Below, one piece after another: positions 20,719-29,563 of a stretch of DNA of 64,000 bases (positions within the stretch are counted from its first letter, which is position 1; every line of letters begins with the position of its first letter). Made by a program: the position numbers and the translations under genes. The notes beneath the pieces are model-generated. The model made no database searches. It had not been told where the DNA came from and worked only from the letters and a program-made list of their open reading frames with translations. The DNA comes from Magnetospirillum molischianum DSM 120 (GTDB lineage: Bacteria; Pseudomonadota; Alphaproteobacteria; Rhodospirillales; Magnetospirillaceae): the NCBI RefSeq assembly GCF_000294655.1, contig NZ_CAHP01000021.1, positions 1 through 64,000 of the forward strand, in the 5' to 3' direction.

Positions 20719-21741
20719 ATGAGACGGAGAGGTCGTGGGCAGTCCACCGGGGGACGGTGGACGGGCGGTCTGGCGATGGGCCTGCTTGGGATGGTTCTGG
20801 CGGGACTCGTTGCCGAAGGCGCGGCCCGGCTTGCCTTCCCGCGATGGAAAGAATTCAACGCCGAGCGGGTTCAGACCACGGTCGATGTCGCCGGACATGG
20901 CCCAGTTGCGGTCGGCCGGGCGGGCTTTGACGGCTGGGTCGCCCAGAGTAACGGCGATTTCCGAGCCCATGTCCGTATCAACGCGGCAGGATGGCGGGAC
21001 AACGAACCGGCCGAGGCCGCCGATGGGCGCCTGTGGGCACTGGGCGAATCCTTCGCTTTTGGCTGGGGCGTCGAGACTGAGGAATCGTTCGGCGCGATCG
21101 CGGCCCGTGCTCTCGGGATGCCCTTCTACAATGTCGCCAGCCCGATGGCGGATTTGATCGGAGGTCAGGCGCTGCTGGCGCGGATGCCGTCCACGGTCCA
21201 TCCCCGCGCGGTCGTGCTGGGCCTGTCGGTCGAGACCGATCTGCGCGATTACGAGCATCCTCCCGAAATCGCCACCACGCCACCCCACACCGCCACGACC
21301 CGGCTAAAGAACGCGGCGAAGCAGTCGGCGCTCTGTACCCTGGTTGCTCAGGTAATCGTCCGCGTCAACGGATCGAACGATGCGCCGGTTGCCGTCGCGC
21401 CCCGAACCGTCGATGACAATCGGATCGCGGCAATTCTCGAGTCCAGCCTTGCCAAAATCGGGCAGATCCGTGCGATGGTGCCCGCAGAAGCCCCGTTCGT
21501 GGTGCTGGTGATCCCGGCGCGGGACGAACTCCGGAACGACAACGCCGAATATCGTGCATTGCGGCTAGGCTTAACCGAACGGCTGAAGATGCAGGGGATC
21601 GCCGTGGCCGATCCGTTCGAGGCGCTGGCGGCTGCGGGTGAAGGCAAGGTTTACTTCCGGCATGACGGCCGCTGGTCGGCGCAGGGCCATCGTCTGGCCG
21701 GTGAAGCCGTGGCGCAGGCACTTACGCCGACGAGTCCCTGA
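20719..21741 (+). CDS. SGNH/GDSL-like hydrolase domain protein, membrane anchored
   Basis: The 340-residue protein has an N-terminal membrane segment (about 15-36) and then a domain resembling the SGNH fold. A nucleophile block reads WALGESFAFGWGV (Ser in GES) and a late block YFRHDGRWSAQGH supplies an Asp-x-x-His-like pair, as in AlgX/AlgJ-type and GDSL proteins. This suggests an acyl-ester hydrolase or O-acetyltransferase acting on an envelope glycan. It is followed by a strong hairpin and has no polysaccharide genes beside it, so the substrate is unknown. The family call rests on these two blocks only. Confidence 0.55.
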   Translation: MRRRGRGQSTGGRWTGGLAMGLLGMVLAGLVAEGAARLAFPRWKEFNAERVQTTVDVAGHGPVAVGRAGFDGWVAQSNGDFRAHVRINAAGWRDNEPAEAADGRLWALGESFAFGWGVETEESFGAIAARALGMPFYNVASPMADLIGGQALLARMPSTVHPRAVVLGLSVETDLRDYEHPPEIATTPPHTATTRLKNAAKQSALCTLVAQVIVRVNGSNDAPVAVAPRTVDDNRIAAILESSLAKIGQIRAMVPAEAPFVVLVIPARDELRNDNAEYRALRLGLTERLKMQGIAVADPFEALAAAGEGKVYFRHDGRWSAQGHRLAGEAVAQALTPTSP

Positions 21742-21748
21742 ACTCGGC

Positions 21749-21776
21749 GGGCCTTGGGGCAGACGCCCCAAGGCCC
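21749..21776. terminator. two-way hairpin between the SGNH-like gene and purU
   Basis: GGGCCTTGGGGC and GCCCCAAGGCCC form a perfect 12-bp stem with a 4-base loop between converging genes. Confidence 0.7.
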
Positions 21777-21782
21777 GATATC

Positions 21783-22643
21783 TTACCGGAACACCACCGT
21801 CCGCGAACCGTTCAGCAGAACGCGGTGTTCGGTATGCCAGCGTACCGCGCGGGCCAGAACCACACTTTCGATATCGCGGCCCATCGCCACCAATTCCTCG
21901 GGGGTGTGGGTATGATCGACCCGCTCGACCCCCTGTTCGATAATCGGCCCTTCGTCGAGGTCGGCGGTGACGTAGTGGGCGGTGGCTCCGATGATCTTGA
22001 CGCCGCGAGCGTGGGCCTGATGGTAGGGCTTGGCCCCCTTGAAGCTGGGCAGGAAGGAATGGTGGATGTTGATCGCCCTGCCCTGCAAACTTACGCACAT
22101 CTCGGTGGACAGGATCTGCATATAGCGGGCCAGCACCACCAGATCGGCCCCGGCAGAATCGATGACCTCCAGCACCTTGGCTTCCTGAGCGGGCTTATCG
22201 TTTTTGTCCAAGGGGAAATAATGGTAGGGGATGCCGTGCCACTCGACAATACCCTGCATATCCGGGTGGTTCGAGATCACCGCCGGAATTTGGATCGGCA
22301 ACGACCCGGCGTGGTAACGGTGGAGCAGGTCATGGAGGCAGTGACCGAACTTCGATACCAGGATCACCACCTTGGCCTTGCGGCTGGCATCGTGAATCTG
22401 CCAGATCATCTGGAAGCGCGAGGCGACCAGGGTGAACAGCTTTCTCAGTTCCGGAATGTGCGGCGTCATCGCCCCGGTCTGGAACACGATGCGCAAAAAG
22501 AACCGCCGTGACAGCGGGTCGCCATATTGCGATGCCTCGGTGATGAAGCAATCGTACTGGCTGAGGAAACCGGCGACGGTGGAGACGATCCCCACCGTGT
22601 CCGGGCAGGTAATGGTCAACACCCAGGCTTTTTTCTCGGCCAT
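21783..22643 (-). CDS. purU: formyltetrahydrofolate deformylase
   Basis: It hydrolyses 10-formyl-THF to THF and formate, balancing one-carbon pools. The 286 residues comprise an N-terminal ACT regulatory domain (ITCPDTVGIVSTVAGF) and a formyl-hydrolase domain with the catalytic Asn/His/Asp set in INIHHSFLPSFKG and ADLDEGPII. ATG 22643 has a GGAGGATT site upstream. The gene stands alone. With metH and purH in the same window it belongs to folate-linked metabolism, although they are not co-transcribed. Confidence 0.95.
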   Translation of the reverse strand: MAEKKAWVLTITCPDTVGIVSTVAGFLSQYDCFITEASQYGDPLSRRFFLRIVFQTGAMTPHIPELRKLFTLVASRFQMIWQIHDASRKAKVVILVSKFGHCLHDLLHRYHAGSLPIQIPAVISNHPDMQGIVEWHGIPYHYFPLDKNDKPAQEAKVLEVIDSAGADLVVLARYMQILSTEMCVSLQGRAINIHHSFLPSFKGAKPYHQAHARGVKIIGATAHYVTADLDEGPIIEQGVERVDHTHTPEELVAMGRDIESVVLARAVRWHTEHRVLLNGSRTVVFR

Positions 22644-22829
22644 GATCGAATCCTCCGCGTGCCCTTGCGATTCGACGATGGTCTTATCCGACCAGAAGAG
22701 GCACGCCAAGACGGCAATCGGCCCCTTGCGTTTTTTTCCCAAATCGCACAAGGTCCGACGTGGTCGGCACCGACGTCCGTGTGGGTCCGGCCACGCTTCG
22801 GCCCCGGACTTTGGCGAGGATACAGCCCG

Positions 22830-23192
22830 ATGATTACTGTCTATTACAAATCGGGCGACGCCCAATGGAAGTATGAGCTTGAAGAGTCGGAACACGACTA
22901 CATCATCAAGAACGTGCTTGAGGACAATCCCGACCTGACGGAAATGTTCGACGATTCGCTGGAAATTCTCCGCGATATTTCAGCGATGGACGAAGATGAG
23001 ATGGACGAAGAGGACGAGATCGATCAAACGATCGCCGTCTCGTACATCTGGCACTATTTCAACCATCTCGCCGAAGGCGATGATCGCATCGAGGGCGATA
23101 TCGTTCTGATCGAGGAAGAGGATGGTTCGGGCGTCACCGTTCTTCCCGCCGATGCGCTCGGCGACGATGAGGAAGAAGACGCGGAAAAATAA
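22830..23192 (+). CDS. acidic hypothetical protein, 120 residues
   Basis: ATG 22830 has CGAGGA 9 bases upstream. The product is extremely acidic, with Asp/Glu runs in the middle (MDEDEMDEEDEID) and at the C-terminus (DDEEEDAEK). It has no signal peptide or membrane segment. The N-terminal MITVYYKSGDAQWKYELEES looks like a folded beta-rich start. I do not recognise the family. A DNA-mimic or binding-partner role would fit the charge but is only a guess. It is transcribed away from purU. Confidence 0.7.
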   Translation: MITVYYKSGDAQWKYELEESEHDYIIKNVLEDNPDLTEMFDDSLEILRDISAMDEDEMDEEDEIDQTIAVSYIWHYFNHLAEGDDRIEGDIVLIEEEDGSGVTVLPADALGDDEEEDAEK

Positions 23193-23207
23193 AATCGACC
23201 GAGGCTG

Positions 23208-23253
23208 CCGCCCCGAACCCGGATTTTTGGGAATCCAACCAGGGTTCGGGCGG
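23208..23253. other. hairpin between the acidic-protein gene and the Crp/Fnr gene
   Basis: CCGCCCCGAACCC and GGGTTCGGGCGG pair with one bulged base, enclosing a second small stem (GGATT/AATCC). It lies between converging genes and may terminate in both directions. Confidence 0.45.
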
Positions 23254-23279
23254 ATGCCCTGTGGTGATCGCGGAAGACC

Positions 23280-23960
23280 CTAGCCTTCACCGCTGGAAAA
23301 CCGCCGCAAAGCGGCAATGTCGGCCAAGATTATCTCGCGCCCACGCGCTTCGACCCCATGAGAGCGGAGCCGCACCAGAGCGCGAGACAGGCTTTCCGGG
23401 GCGATACCGATCCGGCTTGCCAGAACCGTTTTACTAAGCGGCAGCCGTACCCGTCCTTCCGCCTCTCCCGCCGGAGCCAGTCCCAGCAGGAATGCGGCCA
23501 GCCGTTGTGCAGGCGAACGGCTTTTCAGTCCGGCGATCTCGTCGGCCAGCCGCCAGCGCCAACGCGCCAGACCGGACAGCAGGGTCAGCCCCAGCGCCGG
23601 ACGCTCTTCCAACCGCCGCAGGAACAATGCCGCCGGGATATGGACCAGCCGCGACCCGGTAGCCACCTCACAATGCAGCGGAAACAAGCCGGACGACAGG
23701 ATCGCCGCCTCGGCAAACGAGCAAATCGGGTCGAACAGCTCGATCACCGATTTCTCACCGGTTTCGGTCAGAATGAACAGCGTTGCCCGCCCCGCCAGCA
23801 CGATGAAAAATCGATCGGCGGGATCGCCCTGAGTAAACAGCGGCGCGGCATCGGGATAGGACACGACGCGGGCACCATCAAGCAACAGGGCCAGATCCTC
23901 GCCGCTCAATCCCATCAGGAGCGGCGCACGGGCGCACAGGGCCAGATCGTCTGGACTCAT
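23280..23960 (-). CDS. Crp/Fnr-family regulator (second of a tandem pair)
   Basis: The 226-residue protein has an N-terminal cyclic-nucleotide-binding-type beta roll (PLFTQGDPADRFFIVLAGRA), a dimer helix and a C-terminal winged helix (LASRIGIAPESLSRALVRL). It lacks the N-terminal cysteine cluster that binds the FNR iron-sulphur centre; its three cysteines are scattered. That resembles the DNR-like branch rather than oxygen-sensing FNR. Its ATG overlaps the stop of the upstream Crp/Fnr gene (ATGA), so the two are translationally coupled. It is the last gene of the budA operon. Confidence 0.85.
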   Translation of the reverse strand: MSPDDLALCARAPLLMGLSGEDLALLLDGARVVSYPDAAPLFTQGDPADRFFIVLAGRATLFILTETGEKSVIELFDPICSFAEAAILSSGLFPLHCEVATGSRLVHIPAALFLRRLEERPALGLTLLSGLARWRWRLADEIAGLKSRSPAQRLAAFLLGLAPAGEAEGRVRLPLSKTVLASRIGIAPESLSRALVRLRSHGVEARGREIILADIAALRRFSSGEG

Positions 23961-24655
23961 GGCTCGTCCTCTTCGGCACAGAAGGTGCGCAGCCGGACCA
24001 AATCCTCGACGACCAGAAGTCCATCGGTGGTCGCGGTGACCCCCACCGCGCCGAGCCGGGTCAGCGCACGGGACAGACTTTCCGGCTGCATCCCCAATTG
24101 TTCCGCCACCAAGCGCTTGTCATAGGGCAGACGCAGCAGCGCCGCGCCATCCTCGTCGGCGGTCAGGGTCAGCAAAAAGCCTCCCAAACGCTGTGCCGTG
24201 GTCTTCAGCTTCAGTTCGGCGATCTGACGCAGCATCGCCCGCAGCCGCAACGACATCGTTGCCAGCAACTGGCGCATCAGGTCGGGACGGTCGGCCAGTC
24301 GAGTCCGAAACGGTCCCGCCGGAATCGCAAGCACGGTCGCCCCGGCCAATACCCGCGCTCCGGTGCCGTGTCGGCCGTCGCCGAACACCGCTTCGTCGCC
24401 CAACAAAGCATCTGGACCCGCGACTTCGACCACCGAGCGGCGGCCACCAGTCTGGCGCGATAGCTCGACATGGCCGTCAAGAACGATATGCAGGGTGTCG
24501 GCGGTCTGATCGGGACGGAACAAGGTGTGGCGATGCGGCAGGCGCAGCAGCGCCGCGCCGTCGAGTAAACCGGCCAGATCGGCGCGGTCCAACTCGGCGA
24601 ACAGCGGCACCCGCTGCACCCGCCGCAGTAATTCGGTTCGCAGCGGCAGGGTCAT
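23957..24655 (-). CDS. Crp/Fnr-family regulator (first of a tandem pair)
   Basis: The 232-residue protein has the sensor beta roll (TLFRPDQTADTLHIVLDGHV), a long dimerisation helix and a winged helix (VAEQLGMQPESLSRALTRLG). Only one cysteine is present, near the C-terminus, so no iron-sulphur cluster is expected. It could be a DNR-like heme/NO sensor or bind another small ligand. Start and stop codons overlap both neighbours by 4 bp: budA upstream and the second regulator downstream. It resembles its neighbour in overall layout and may form heterodimers or be a divergent duplicate. Confidence 0.85.
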   Translation of the reverse strand: MTLPLRTELLRRVQRVPLFAELDRADLAGLLDGAALLRLPHRHTLFRPDQTADTLHIVLDGHVELSRQTGGRRSVVEVAGPDALLGDEAVFGDGRHGTGARVLAGATVLAIPAGPFRTRLADRPDLMRQLLATMSLRLRAMLRQIAELKLKTTAQRLGGFLLTLTADEDGAALLRLPYDKRLVAEQLGMQPESLSRALTRLGAVGVTATTDGLLVVEDLVRLRTFCAEEDEP

Positions 24656-25416
24656 TGACCCTCGACCGCGTTAGCACCGCCACGTCCTTCCGACCCCAAG
24701 GCGGCGGCGGCAAAGGCGGCATCGCCGGGCAACGTCACCACGACCCGATCGAGATCCGCGATGGCGGCGCGACCCGAGCCGGTGACCAGCCTCAGCACAT
24801 GGCCGCCCTGGCTCCGCGTGGCGTCGATGAAGTGGAAGTGAAACCCCGGAGCGTTCATTCCCTTGGCATAGCCGGGGATACGGAAGCCAAGCAAGGTGCC
24901 GGTCATATCCTGATGGGTGAAGGTCACCTGATTCTTCAGCGCCTCCGTCAGGGGCTGATAGGGCGGCGTCTGACGCGGCACCGAGCGCAGGGTCAGAGCG
25001 GAGAACGTCCCGTCAATGCGAATCGCCTGGGCATGATTGGCTGGGGGAAGAAGCTGGGTCAGCCAGGATTCAAGCGCGGGCAAGTCAAGCCCAGCCGGAA
25101 TCGGCGCGGTCACGGTCGGAGCGAAGGCGGTAACCATCGCGAAGGGAGTCGCCGCGTCAGGAGCAAGCGCGACCGCCCGCCCATCGGTGCCGACACGGAA
25201 GAAACGGCCGTCAATTGCCACCATCTCGCCGTCAAGGCCGTTGACGGTGCCAAGACCAAGATCGCCGTGGCGCGACAATTCGCCAATGGTGACCTCGCCG
25301 TCATAGACGCCCAGCATCAGCGCATTCAGCAAAGAGACCTGATACAGCTCACCGGCTCCGGCAGGAGTGGTGTTTGTCATCCAGACAGCAAAGATGGCAG
25401 CAAGAATACGCTTCAT
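24652..25416 (-). CDS. budA: alpha-acetolactate decarboxylase, exported
   Basis: It decarboxylates acetolactate to acetoin. The 254-residue protein shows the family blocks GELSRHGDLGLGTVNGLDGE and the zinc-ligand histidines in GFHFHFID, with a further His-containing block (SQGGHVLRL). The first 20 or so residues (MKRILAAIFAVWM...AGAG) form a signal peptide, so the enzyme probably acts in the periplasm. No acetolactate synthase or butanediol dehydrogenase gene is adjacent. Instead it heads an operon with two Crp/Fnr regulators, coupled by 4-bp overlaps. It is divergent from nadK across 81 bp. Confidence 0.9.
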   Translation of the reverse strand: MKRILAAIFAVWMTNTTPAGAGELYQVSLLNALMLGVYDGEVTIGELSRHGDLGLGTVNGLDGEMVAIDGRFFRVGTDGRAVALAPDAATPFAMVTAFAPTVTAPIPAGLDLPALESWLTQLLPPANHAQAIRIDGTFSALTLRSVPRQTPPYQPLTEALKNQVTFTHQDMTGTLLGFRIPGYAKGMNAPGFHFHFIDATRSQGGHVLRLVTGSGRAAIADLDRVVVTLPGDAAFAAAALGSEGRGGANAVEGQ

Positions 25417-25497
25417 GATCGAACGGTCCTCCCAATGGTGGCGATACCCCTGGCCCCAAGCTTATACTGTCCTTAGAGTTGGAGCCAGAAACCACAG

Positions 25498-26265
25498 ATG
25501 AGCTTTTCCTCGATCGCCTTTGTCGCTGCCGAATCCGAGGCCGCAATGGCGGCCATGGCCCGGTTGAGCCGCCTTTACCCCCATGTACCGCCCGACGAGG
25601 CCGACGTGATCGTCGCCCTTGGCGGCGATGGCTTCATGCTGGAAACGCTGCACCGTTTTCGTGTCCGGCGGGTGCCGATTTTCGGGATGAACCGTGGCAG
25701 CGTCGGCTTTCTGATGAACACTTATAGCGAGGCCAACCTGAGGATGCGGCTGGACCGTGCCCAGCCGGTCGTACTCAATCCGCTGAAAATGCGTGCCCGC
25801 ACCGCCGATGGTGGCCTGTCCGAGGCATTGGCAATGAACGAGGTGTCGCTGCTGCGTCAGACCCGTCAGGCCGCCAAGCTGCGAATCCGCATCGATGGCA
25901 AGGTTCGGCTCGACGAACTGGTCTGTGACGGTGTGCTGATTTCGACTCCCGCCGGCAGCACGGCCTATAATCTGTCGGCACACGGCCCGATTCTGCCGCT
26001 GGGGGCCGGGATCAACGCGCTGACTCCGATCTCGGCTTTCCGTCCACGGCGCTGGCGCGGGGCTTTACTGCCCCAATCGGCCAGCGTGCTGTTCGAGATT
26101 CTGGAGACCGACAAGCGCCCGGTCAGCGCTGTCGCCGACTATACCGAGGTCCGCGACGTGATCGAAGTCGAAGTCCGTCAGGACCGCGACACCGATCTCG
26201 AACTGCTGTTCGATCCCGAGCACAATCTGGAAGAGCGCATTCTGGCCGAGCAATTCATGCCGTAA
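25498..26265 (+). CDS. nadK: NAD kinase
   Basis: It phosphorylates NAD to NADP. The 255-residue protein has the conserved GGDG motif (residues 42-45), the NxGxxGFL-like block ([11 protein letters not shown]), the NE motif (AMNEVSLLR) and the catalytic glycine-rich [19 protein letters not shown] block. The length is typical of alphaproteobacterial NAD kinases. It is divergent from the budA operon. A TATACT hexamer lies 30 bp upstream, but I could not find a good -35. Confidence 0.95.
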   Translation: MSFSSIAFVAAESEAAMAAMARLSRLYPHVPPDEADVIVALGGDGFMLETLHRFRVRRVPIFGMNRGSVGFLMNTYSEANLRMRLDRAQPVVLNPLKMRARTADGGLSEALAMNEVSLLRQTRQAAKLRIRIDGKVRLDELVCDGVLISTPAGSTAYNLSAHGPILPLGAGINALTPISAFRPRRWRGALLPQSASVLFEILETDKRPVSAVADYTEVRDVIEVEVRQDRDTDLELLFDPEHNLEERILAEQFMP

Positions 26266-26268
26266 TAC

Positions 26269-26297
26269 CGGCCAACCCTCGATTTGGCCGGTTGGCA
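26269..26297. repeat. short dispersed repeat / hairpin after nadK (copy 2)
   Basis: It contains the same CGGCCAACCCTCGATTTG as 7466-7483. Here ACCGGCCAA and TTGGCCGGT form a 9-bp perfect stem, followed by an A run, between the converging nadK and Smr genes. Confidence 0.6.
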
Positions 26298-26307
26298 TAA
26301 AAAACCA

Positions 26308-26895
26308 TCAGCGCGGATCGCGGTGACGGCGGACCAGAACGTAGAGTGCTCCTTCACCGCCATGATGCTGGCGGGCATGGCTGAAGCCGATAACCCGCTC
26401 ACGCAACGGACTCTGGTTGAGCCACCGCGGCACCTGCCGCCGCAGAACACCGTCTCCACCCTGCCCTTTTCCGGTGACCACCAGGACGAGGCGGCGTCCC
26501 GAGGCCCAGGCTCGCTCAATGAACCCGTGCAGTTCGGCGTGGGCGCGATCCTGGACGTGGCCATGCAGATCGAGCACCGCCTCGATCGCCAGCTCTCCCC
26601 GTTTCATCCGCTCGGCGGTACGGCGGTCAAGTCCGGGGGCATGACCGTGATCGAGCGCGGGAAGACCGCCGGACGGGCGGCGGGGCGACGGCGGCGGGTT
26701 CGATGGCCGCGCCGGAGCCACACCGGGCGGAGGGGGCGCGGAGGCAATCGGAGTTGGCCCCGTAGCGGCGGTCGCAGGATCGGGACGGGCACGACCGGGT
26801 AAAGGTCGAACATCACCGACAACCGCCTGCCACAAATGAACTTCGTCCGTCGTTACCGGACGGCGGCGCGGTTGGCGCGGTTCGACCAGCTTCAC
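26308..26895 (-). CDS. Smr-domain protein
   Basis: The 195-residue protein starts at GTG 26895. It has a proline-rich N-terminal half and a C-terminal Smr domain of the MutS2/YdaL type, recognised by DLHGHVQDRA, VTGKGQGGDG and the HGGEGALYVLVRR ending. The family binds or nicks nucleic acids or acts in ribosome rescue; the specific role of this small stand-alone form is not known. In many alphaproteobacteria this gene follows mltA. Here a proline-rich membrane-protein gene occupies that place, 25 bp upstream. Confidence 0.88.
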   Translation of the reverse strand: MKLVEPRQPRRRPVTTDEVHLWQAVVGDVRPLPGRARPDPATAATGPTPIASAPPPPGVAPARPSNPPPSPRRPSGGLPALDHGHAPGLDRRTAERMKRGELAIEAVLDLHGHVQDRAHAELHGFIERAWASGRRLVLVVTGKGQGGDGVLRRQVPRWLNQSPLRERVIGFSHARQHHGGEGALYVLVRRHRDPR

Positions 26896-26920
26896 AACGC
26901 GGCTCGGCTCTTATCCACCG

Positions 26921-27733
26921 TCACGGCAGCACCTCATCGCGCGGTAATTTTTCCTCGTCCAGAATCGAATCCCACCGATCACCGGGCTGCGGCGAAACGA
27001 CGACCTCCGGCTCGATCACATCGGTCAGCGGCGGCACCGCCATCGGTGGTGCGGCACGCGGTGGCGCGGTGCGCGGCGGAGCCATTTCGATCACCGGCGC
27101 AGGCTGAACCGGCGGAGGAGGAGGTGGTGGTGGTGGCTCAATCTCAGGTTCGGGCGTGAAGATCGGCGGCGGCGGCGGCGCGATTTCGGTCTCTGGCTCT
27201 GGCTCAGACACGAAGATCGGCGGCACAACAGGCACCGGAGCGTTGACCATCGGCTCGGGCGGCTGAACCGATTCGCCAAAATGGCGACGGATAAATTTGC
27301 GCCAATCGCCCTTGGGCGCGACACACGGTGCCTCTCCCGTACCCGGCACCACCAAGGCGATACCGCCCAGTCGCCAGAGCGCCTGGACATGAGCAACGTC
27401 ACAGCAAAGATACTCGACCGTCCGGGTCCGCAGCCGCCAGGCAACGTAATAGCGATTGCCGAGCAGATAGACCATCACGAACAAGGTCATCGCAATAATG
27501 CCGACGACGATACCGCCCGCCAGCAGAATCCCCAGCGCCAGGGTCATCAGCCCGGTCAGCGGCAACAGATGGTCCCAGTGGCAATGAACCGGCGACCCGT
27601 CGAAGTCGATCATGCGGGGATCGGTGAAAAGCTGGATGCGACCGCCGGTTAAACCGCTACGCAATTTCTCGTGCAGACCTTCGTCCTCACGCTCTTTGCG
27701 TCCGTGCCCGTCTTCGTCGATCCGTCGGCTCAT
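26921..27733 (-). CDS. proline-rich membrane protein of unknown function
   Basis: The 270-residue protein begins with about 50 charged and polar residues and then has two adjoining membrane helices (about 58-100: LLPLTGLMTLALGILLAGG and the following VVGIIAMTLFVMVYLL). A compact cytosolic segment with three cysteines follows (YLCCDVAHVQ, EAPCVAPKG). From about residue 150 on there is a long tail of Pro/Glu repeats (EPEPETE, PPPPPPPPP). The tail may span the periplasm or act as a spacer, as in TonB-like or cell-wall-linked proteins. I recognise no family. It is upstream of and probably co-transcribed with the Smr gene. Confidence 0.7.
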   Translation of the reverse strand: MSRRIDEDGHGRKEREDEGLHEKLRSGLTGGRIQLFTDPRMIDFDGSPVHCHWDHLLPLTGLMTLALGILLAGGIVVGIIAMTLFVMVYLLGNRYYVAWRLRTRTVEYLCCDVAHVQALWRLGGIALVVPGTGEAPCVAPKGDWRKFIRRHFGESVQPPEPMVNAPVPVVPPIFVSEPEPETEIAPPPPPIFTPEPEIEPPPPPPPPPVQPAPVIEMAPPRTAPPRAAPPMAVPPLTDVIEPEVVVSPQPGDRWDSILDEEKLPRDEVLP

Positions 27734-27789
27734 GTTTCTCTAATCCCCGCCGCCTGTAACCGAGGATGGCCAAGGCGGACGACAAAGGC

Positions 27790-27812
27790 AAGGGGCGGCG
27801 TGCGCCGCCCCT
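27790..27812 (-). terminator. hairpin after purH
   Basis: AGGGGCGGC and GCCGCCCCT form a strong stem 8 bp beyond the purH stop. Only a short T-containing tail follows, so it is probably a weak terminator. Confidence 0.5.
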
Positions 27813-27819
27813 CTTCGCC

Positions 27820-29400
27820 TCAATGCCGGAAGTGACGCATTCCGGTAAACACCATCGCCAAACCGGCCTCGTCGGCGGCGGCAATCACTTCGGCGTCGCG
27901 AACCGAACCACCCGGCTGGATCACCGCCGTGGCTCCGGCAGCAGCAGCGGCCAGCAATCCATCGGCGAAGGGGAAGAAGGCATCGGACGCCACCACCGAT
28001 CCCACCGTCGCGGACTCGGCCAAACCGGCGGCTTCGGCGGCTTCACGCGCTTTCCAGGCGGCAATCCGGGACGAATCGACCCTGCTCATCTGGCCGGCGC
28101 CGATCCCCACTGTGGCACCACCCTTGGCGTAAACGATCGCGTTCGACTTGACGTGCTTGCAGACGCGGAAGGCGAACAACAAATCGGCCAGTTCAGCCTC
28201 GGTCGGAGTCCGCTTGGTGACGACTTTCAGATCGGCAAGGGTGATCCGGCCATTATCGCGGGTCTGGAACAACTGCCCCCCGGCGACAGTGCGCAGGGTG
28301 AAGCCGGTCGCCGACGGATCGGGCATCGCCCCGGTCAGCAACAGACGCAGATTTTTCTTCGCGGCGAAGGCGGCAATGGCGTCGTCATCGGCCTCGGGGG
28401 CGATCACCACTTCGGTGAACAGGTGGGCGATTTCGGCGGCGGTCACGCCGTCAAGGCGGCGGTTGACGGCGACGATGCCACCGAACGCCGACACAGGATC
28501 GCAGGCCAGGGCGGCACGATAGGCCGATACCAGATCGTCACCGACCGACACGCCACAGGGATTAGCGTGCTTAATGATCGCTACGGCCGGGCGGTCGAAC
28601 TCGGCGGCCAGTTCGAAAGCGGCGTCAGTATCGTTAAGATTGTTGTAGCTCAGTTCCTTGCCCTGAATCTGACGGGCAGTGGCGATACCGGGCCGGGCCG
28701 GGCCGCCGACATAGAATGCCGCTTTCTGGTGCGGATTCTCGCCATAACGCAGACCCTGGCGCAGTTCGCCCGCGACAACGACGCGACGCGGGAAGGTCTC
28801 GCCGACCTGACCGGCGAACCAGCGCGAGATCGCGGCGTCATAGGCCCCGGTCCGCGCATAGGCGGTCGCGGCGAGACGACGGCGCAGTTCCAGCGTGGTG
28901 GCTCCGTTATTGGCCTCCATCTCAAGCTTAACGGCGGCGTAATCGGCGACGTCAACCAACACGGTAACGCCGTCATGGTTCTTTGCCGCGCCACGGATCA
29001 GCGCCGGGCCACCGATATCGATGTTCTCGACACAGGTCTCGAAATCGGCACCGCGAGCCACCGTCTCCTCGAAGGGGTAGAGATTGACCACCAGAAGATC
29101 GATCGGCGCGATCTCGTGTTCGGCCATCGCCGCTTCGTGCGCGGCATTGCCGCGAATGCCGAGCAAACCGCCATGAATCTTGGGGTGCAGAGTCTTGACT
29201 CGTCCATCGAGCATCTCGGGGAAGCCGGTATGGTCGGCGACCTCGGTGACCTTCAGCCCCGCATCACGCATCGCCTTGGCCGAGCCGCCGGTTGACAGGA
29301 TGTCAACGCCATGATCGGTAAGGAATCGGGCGAAATCAAGCAACCCTGTCTTGTCCGAGACCGAGATCAGGGCGCGGCGAATGGGAAGCGAAGCGGACAT
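27820..29400 (-). CDS. purH: bifunctional AICAR transformylase / IMP cyclohydrolase
   Basis: It carries out the last two steps of IMP synthesis. The 526-residue length is standard. The N-terminal cyclohydrolase domain has ISVSDKTGL and the [12 protein letters not shown] block. The C-terminal transformylase domain has the catalytic Lys-His pair in [10 protein letters not shown] and the [12 protein letters not shown] ending. ATG 29400 has GGAGG 10 bases upstream. It uses 10-formyl-THF, the same pool drained by purU. It lies alone between the XRE gene and the proline-rich gene. Confidence 0.97.
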   Translation of the reverse strand: MSASLPIRRALISVSDKTGLLDFARFLTDHGVDILSTGGSAKAMRDAGLKVTEVADHTGFPEMLDGRVKTLHPKIHGGLLGIRGNAAHEAAMAEHEIAPIDLLVVNLYPFEETVARGADFETCVENIDIGGPALIRGAAKNHDGVTVLVDVADYAAVKLEMEANNGATTLELRRRLAATAYARTGAYDAAISRWFAGQVGETFPRRVVVAGELRQGLRYGENPHQKAAFYVGGPARPGIATARQIQGKELSYNNLNDTDAAFELAAEFDRPAVAIIKHANPCGVSVGDDLVSAYRAALACDPVSAFGGIVAVNRRLDGVTAAEIAHLFTEVVIAPEADDDAIAAFAAKKNLRLLLTGAMPDPSATGFTLRTVAGGQLFQTRDNGRITLADLKVVTKRTPTEAELADLLFAFRVCKHVKSNAIVYAKGGATVGIGAGQMSRVDSSRIAAWKAREAAEAAGLAESATVGSVVASDAFFPFADGLLAAAAAGATAVIQPGGSVRDAEVIAAADEAGLAMVFTGMRHFRH

Positions 29401-29563
29401 GGGTCAAGGACCTCCGGGGCGGAATGGGCAAAAGGGCATGTGATCCGCGCTGTATAGCACAGCACGTCGCTCTGGAGAGGAGGATTTTGACCGAACCGGG
29501 GATGTCATCCCACTCTGGGGCGATGCCTTGCGGCACACGATCCGCAAACGCGACAGACCGGGA

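Noticed and set aside
24193-25476. 427-codon open frame opposite budA and a Crp/Fnr gene
   Set aside because: It is antisense to well-supported genes, with no domain and no ribosome site; long antisense frames are common in G+C-rich DNA.
25417-25497. FNR/DNR box (TTGAT-N4-ATCAA) controlling budA
   Set aside because: No such palindrome lies in the 81-bp gap between budA and nadK.
27766-29295. 509-codon open frame opposite purH
   Set aside because: It mirrors the purH reading frame and has a Gly/Arg/Gln-rich composition without any motif; it is a shadow frame.
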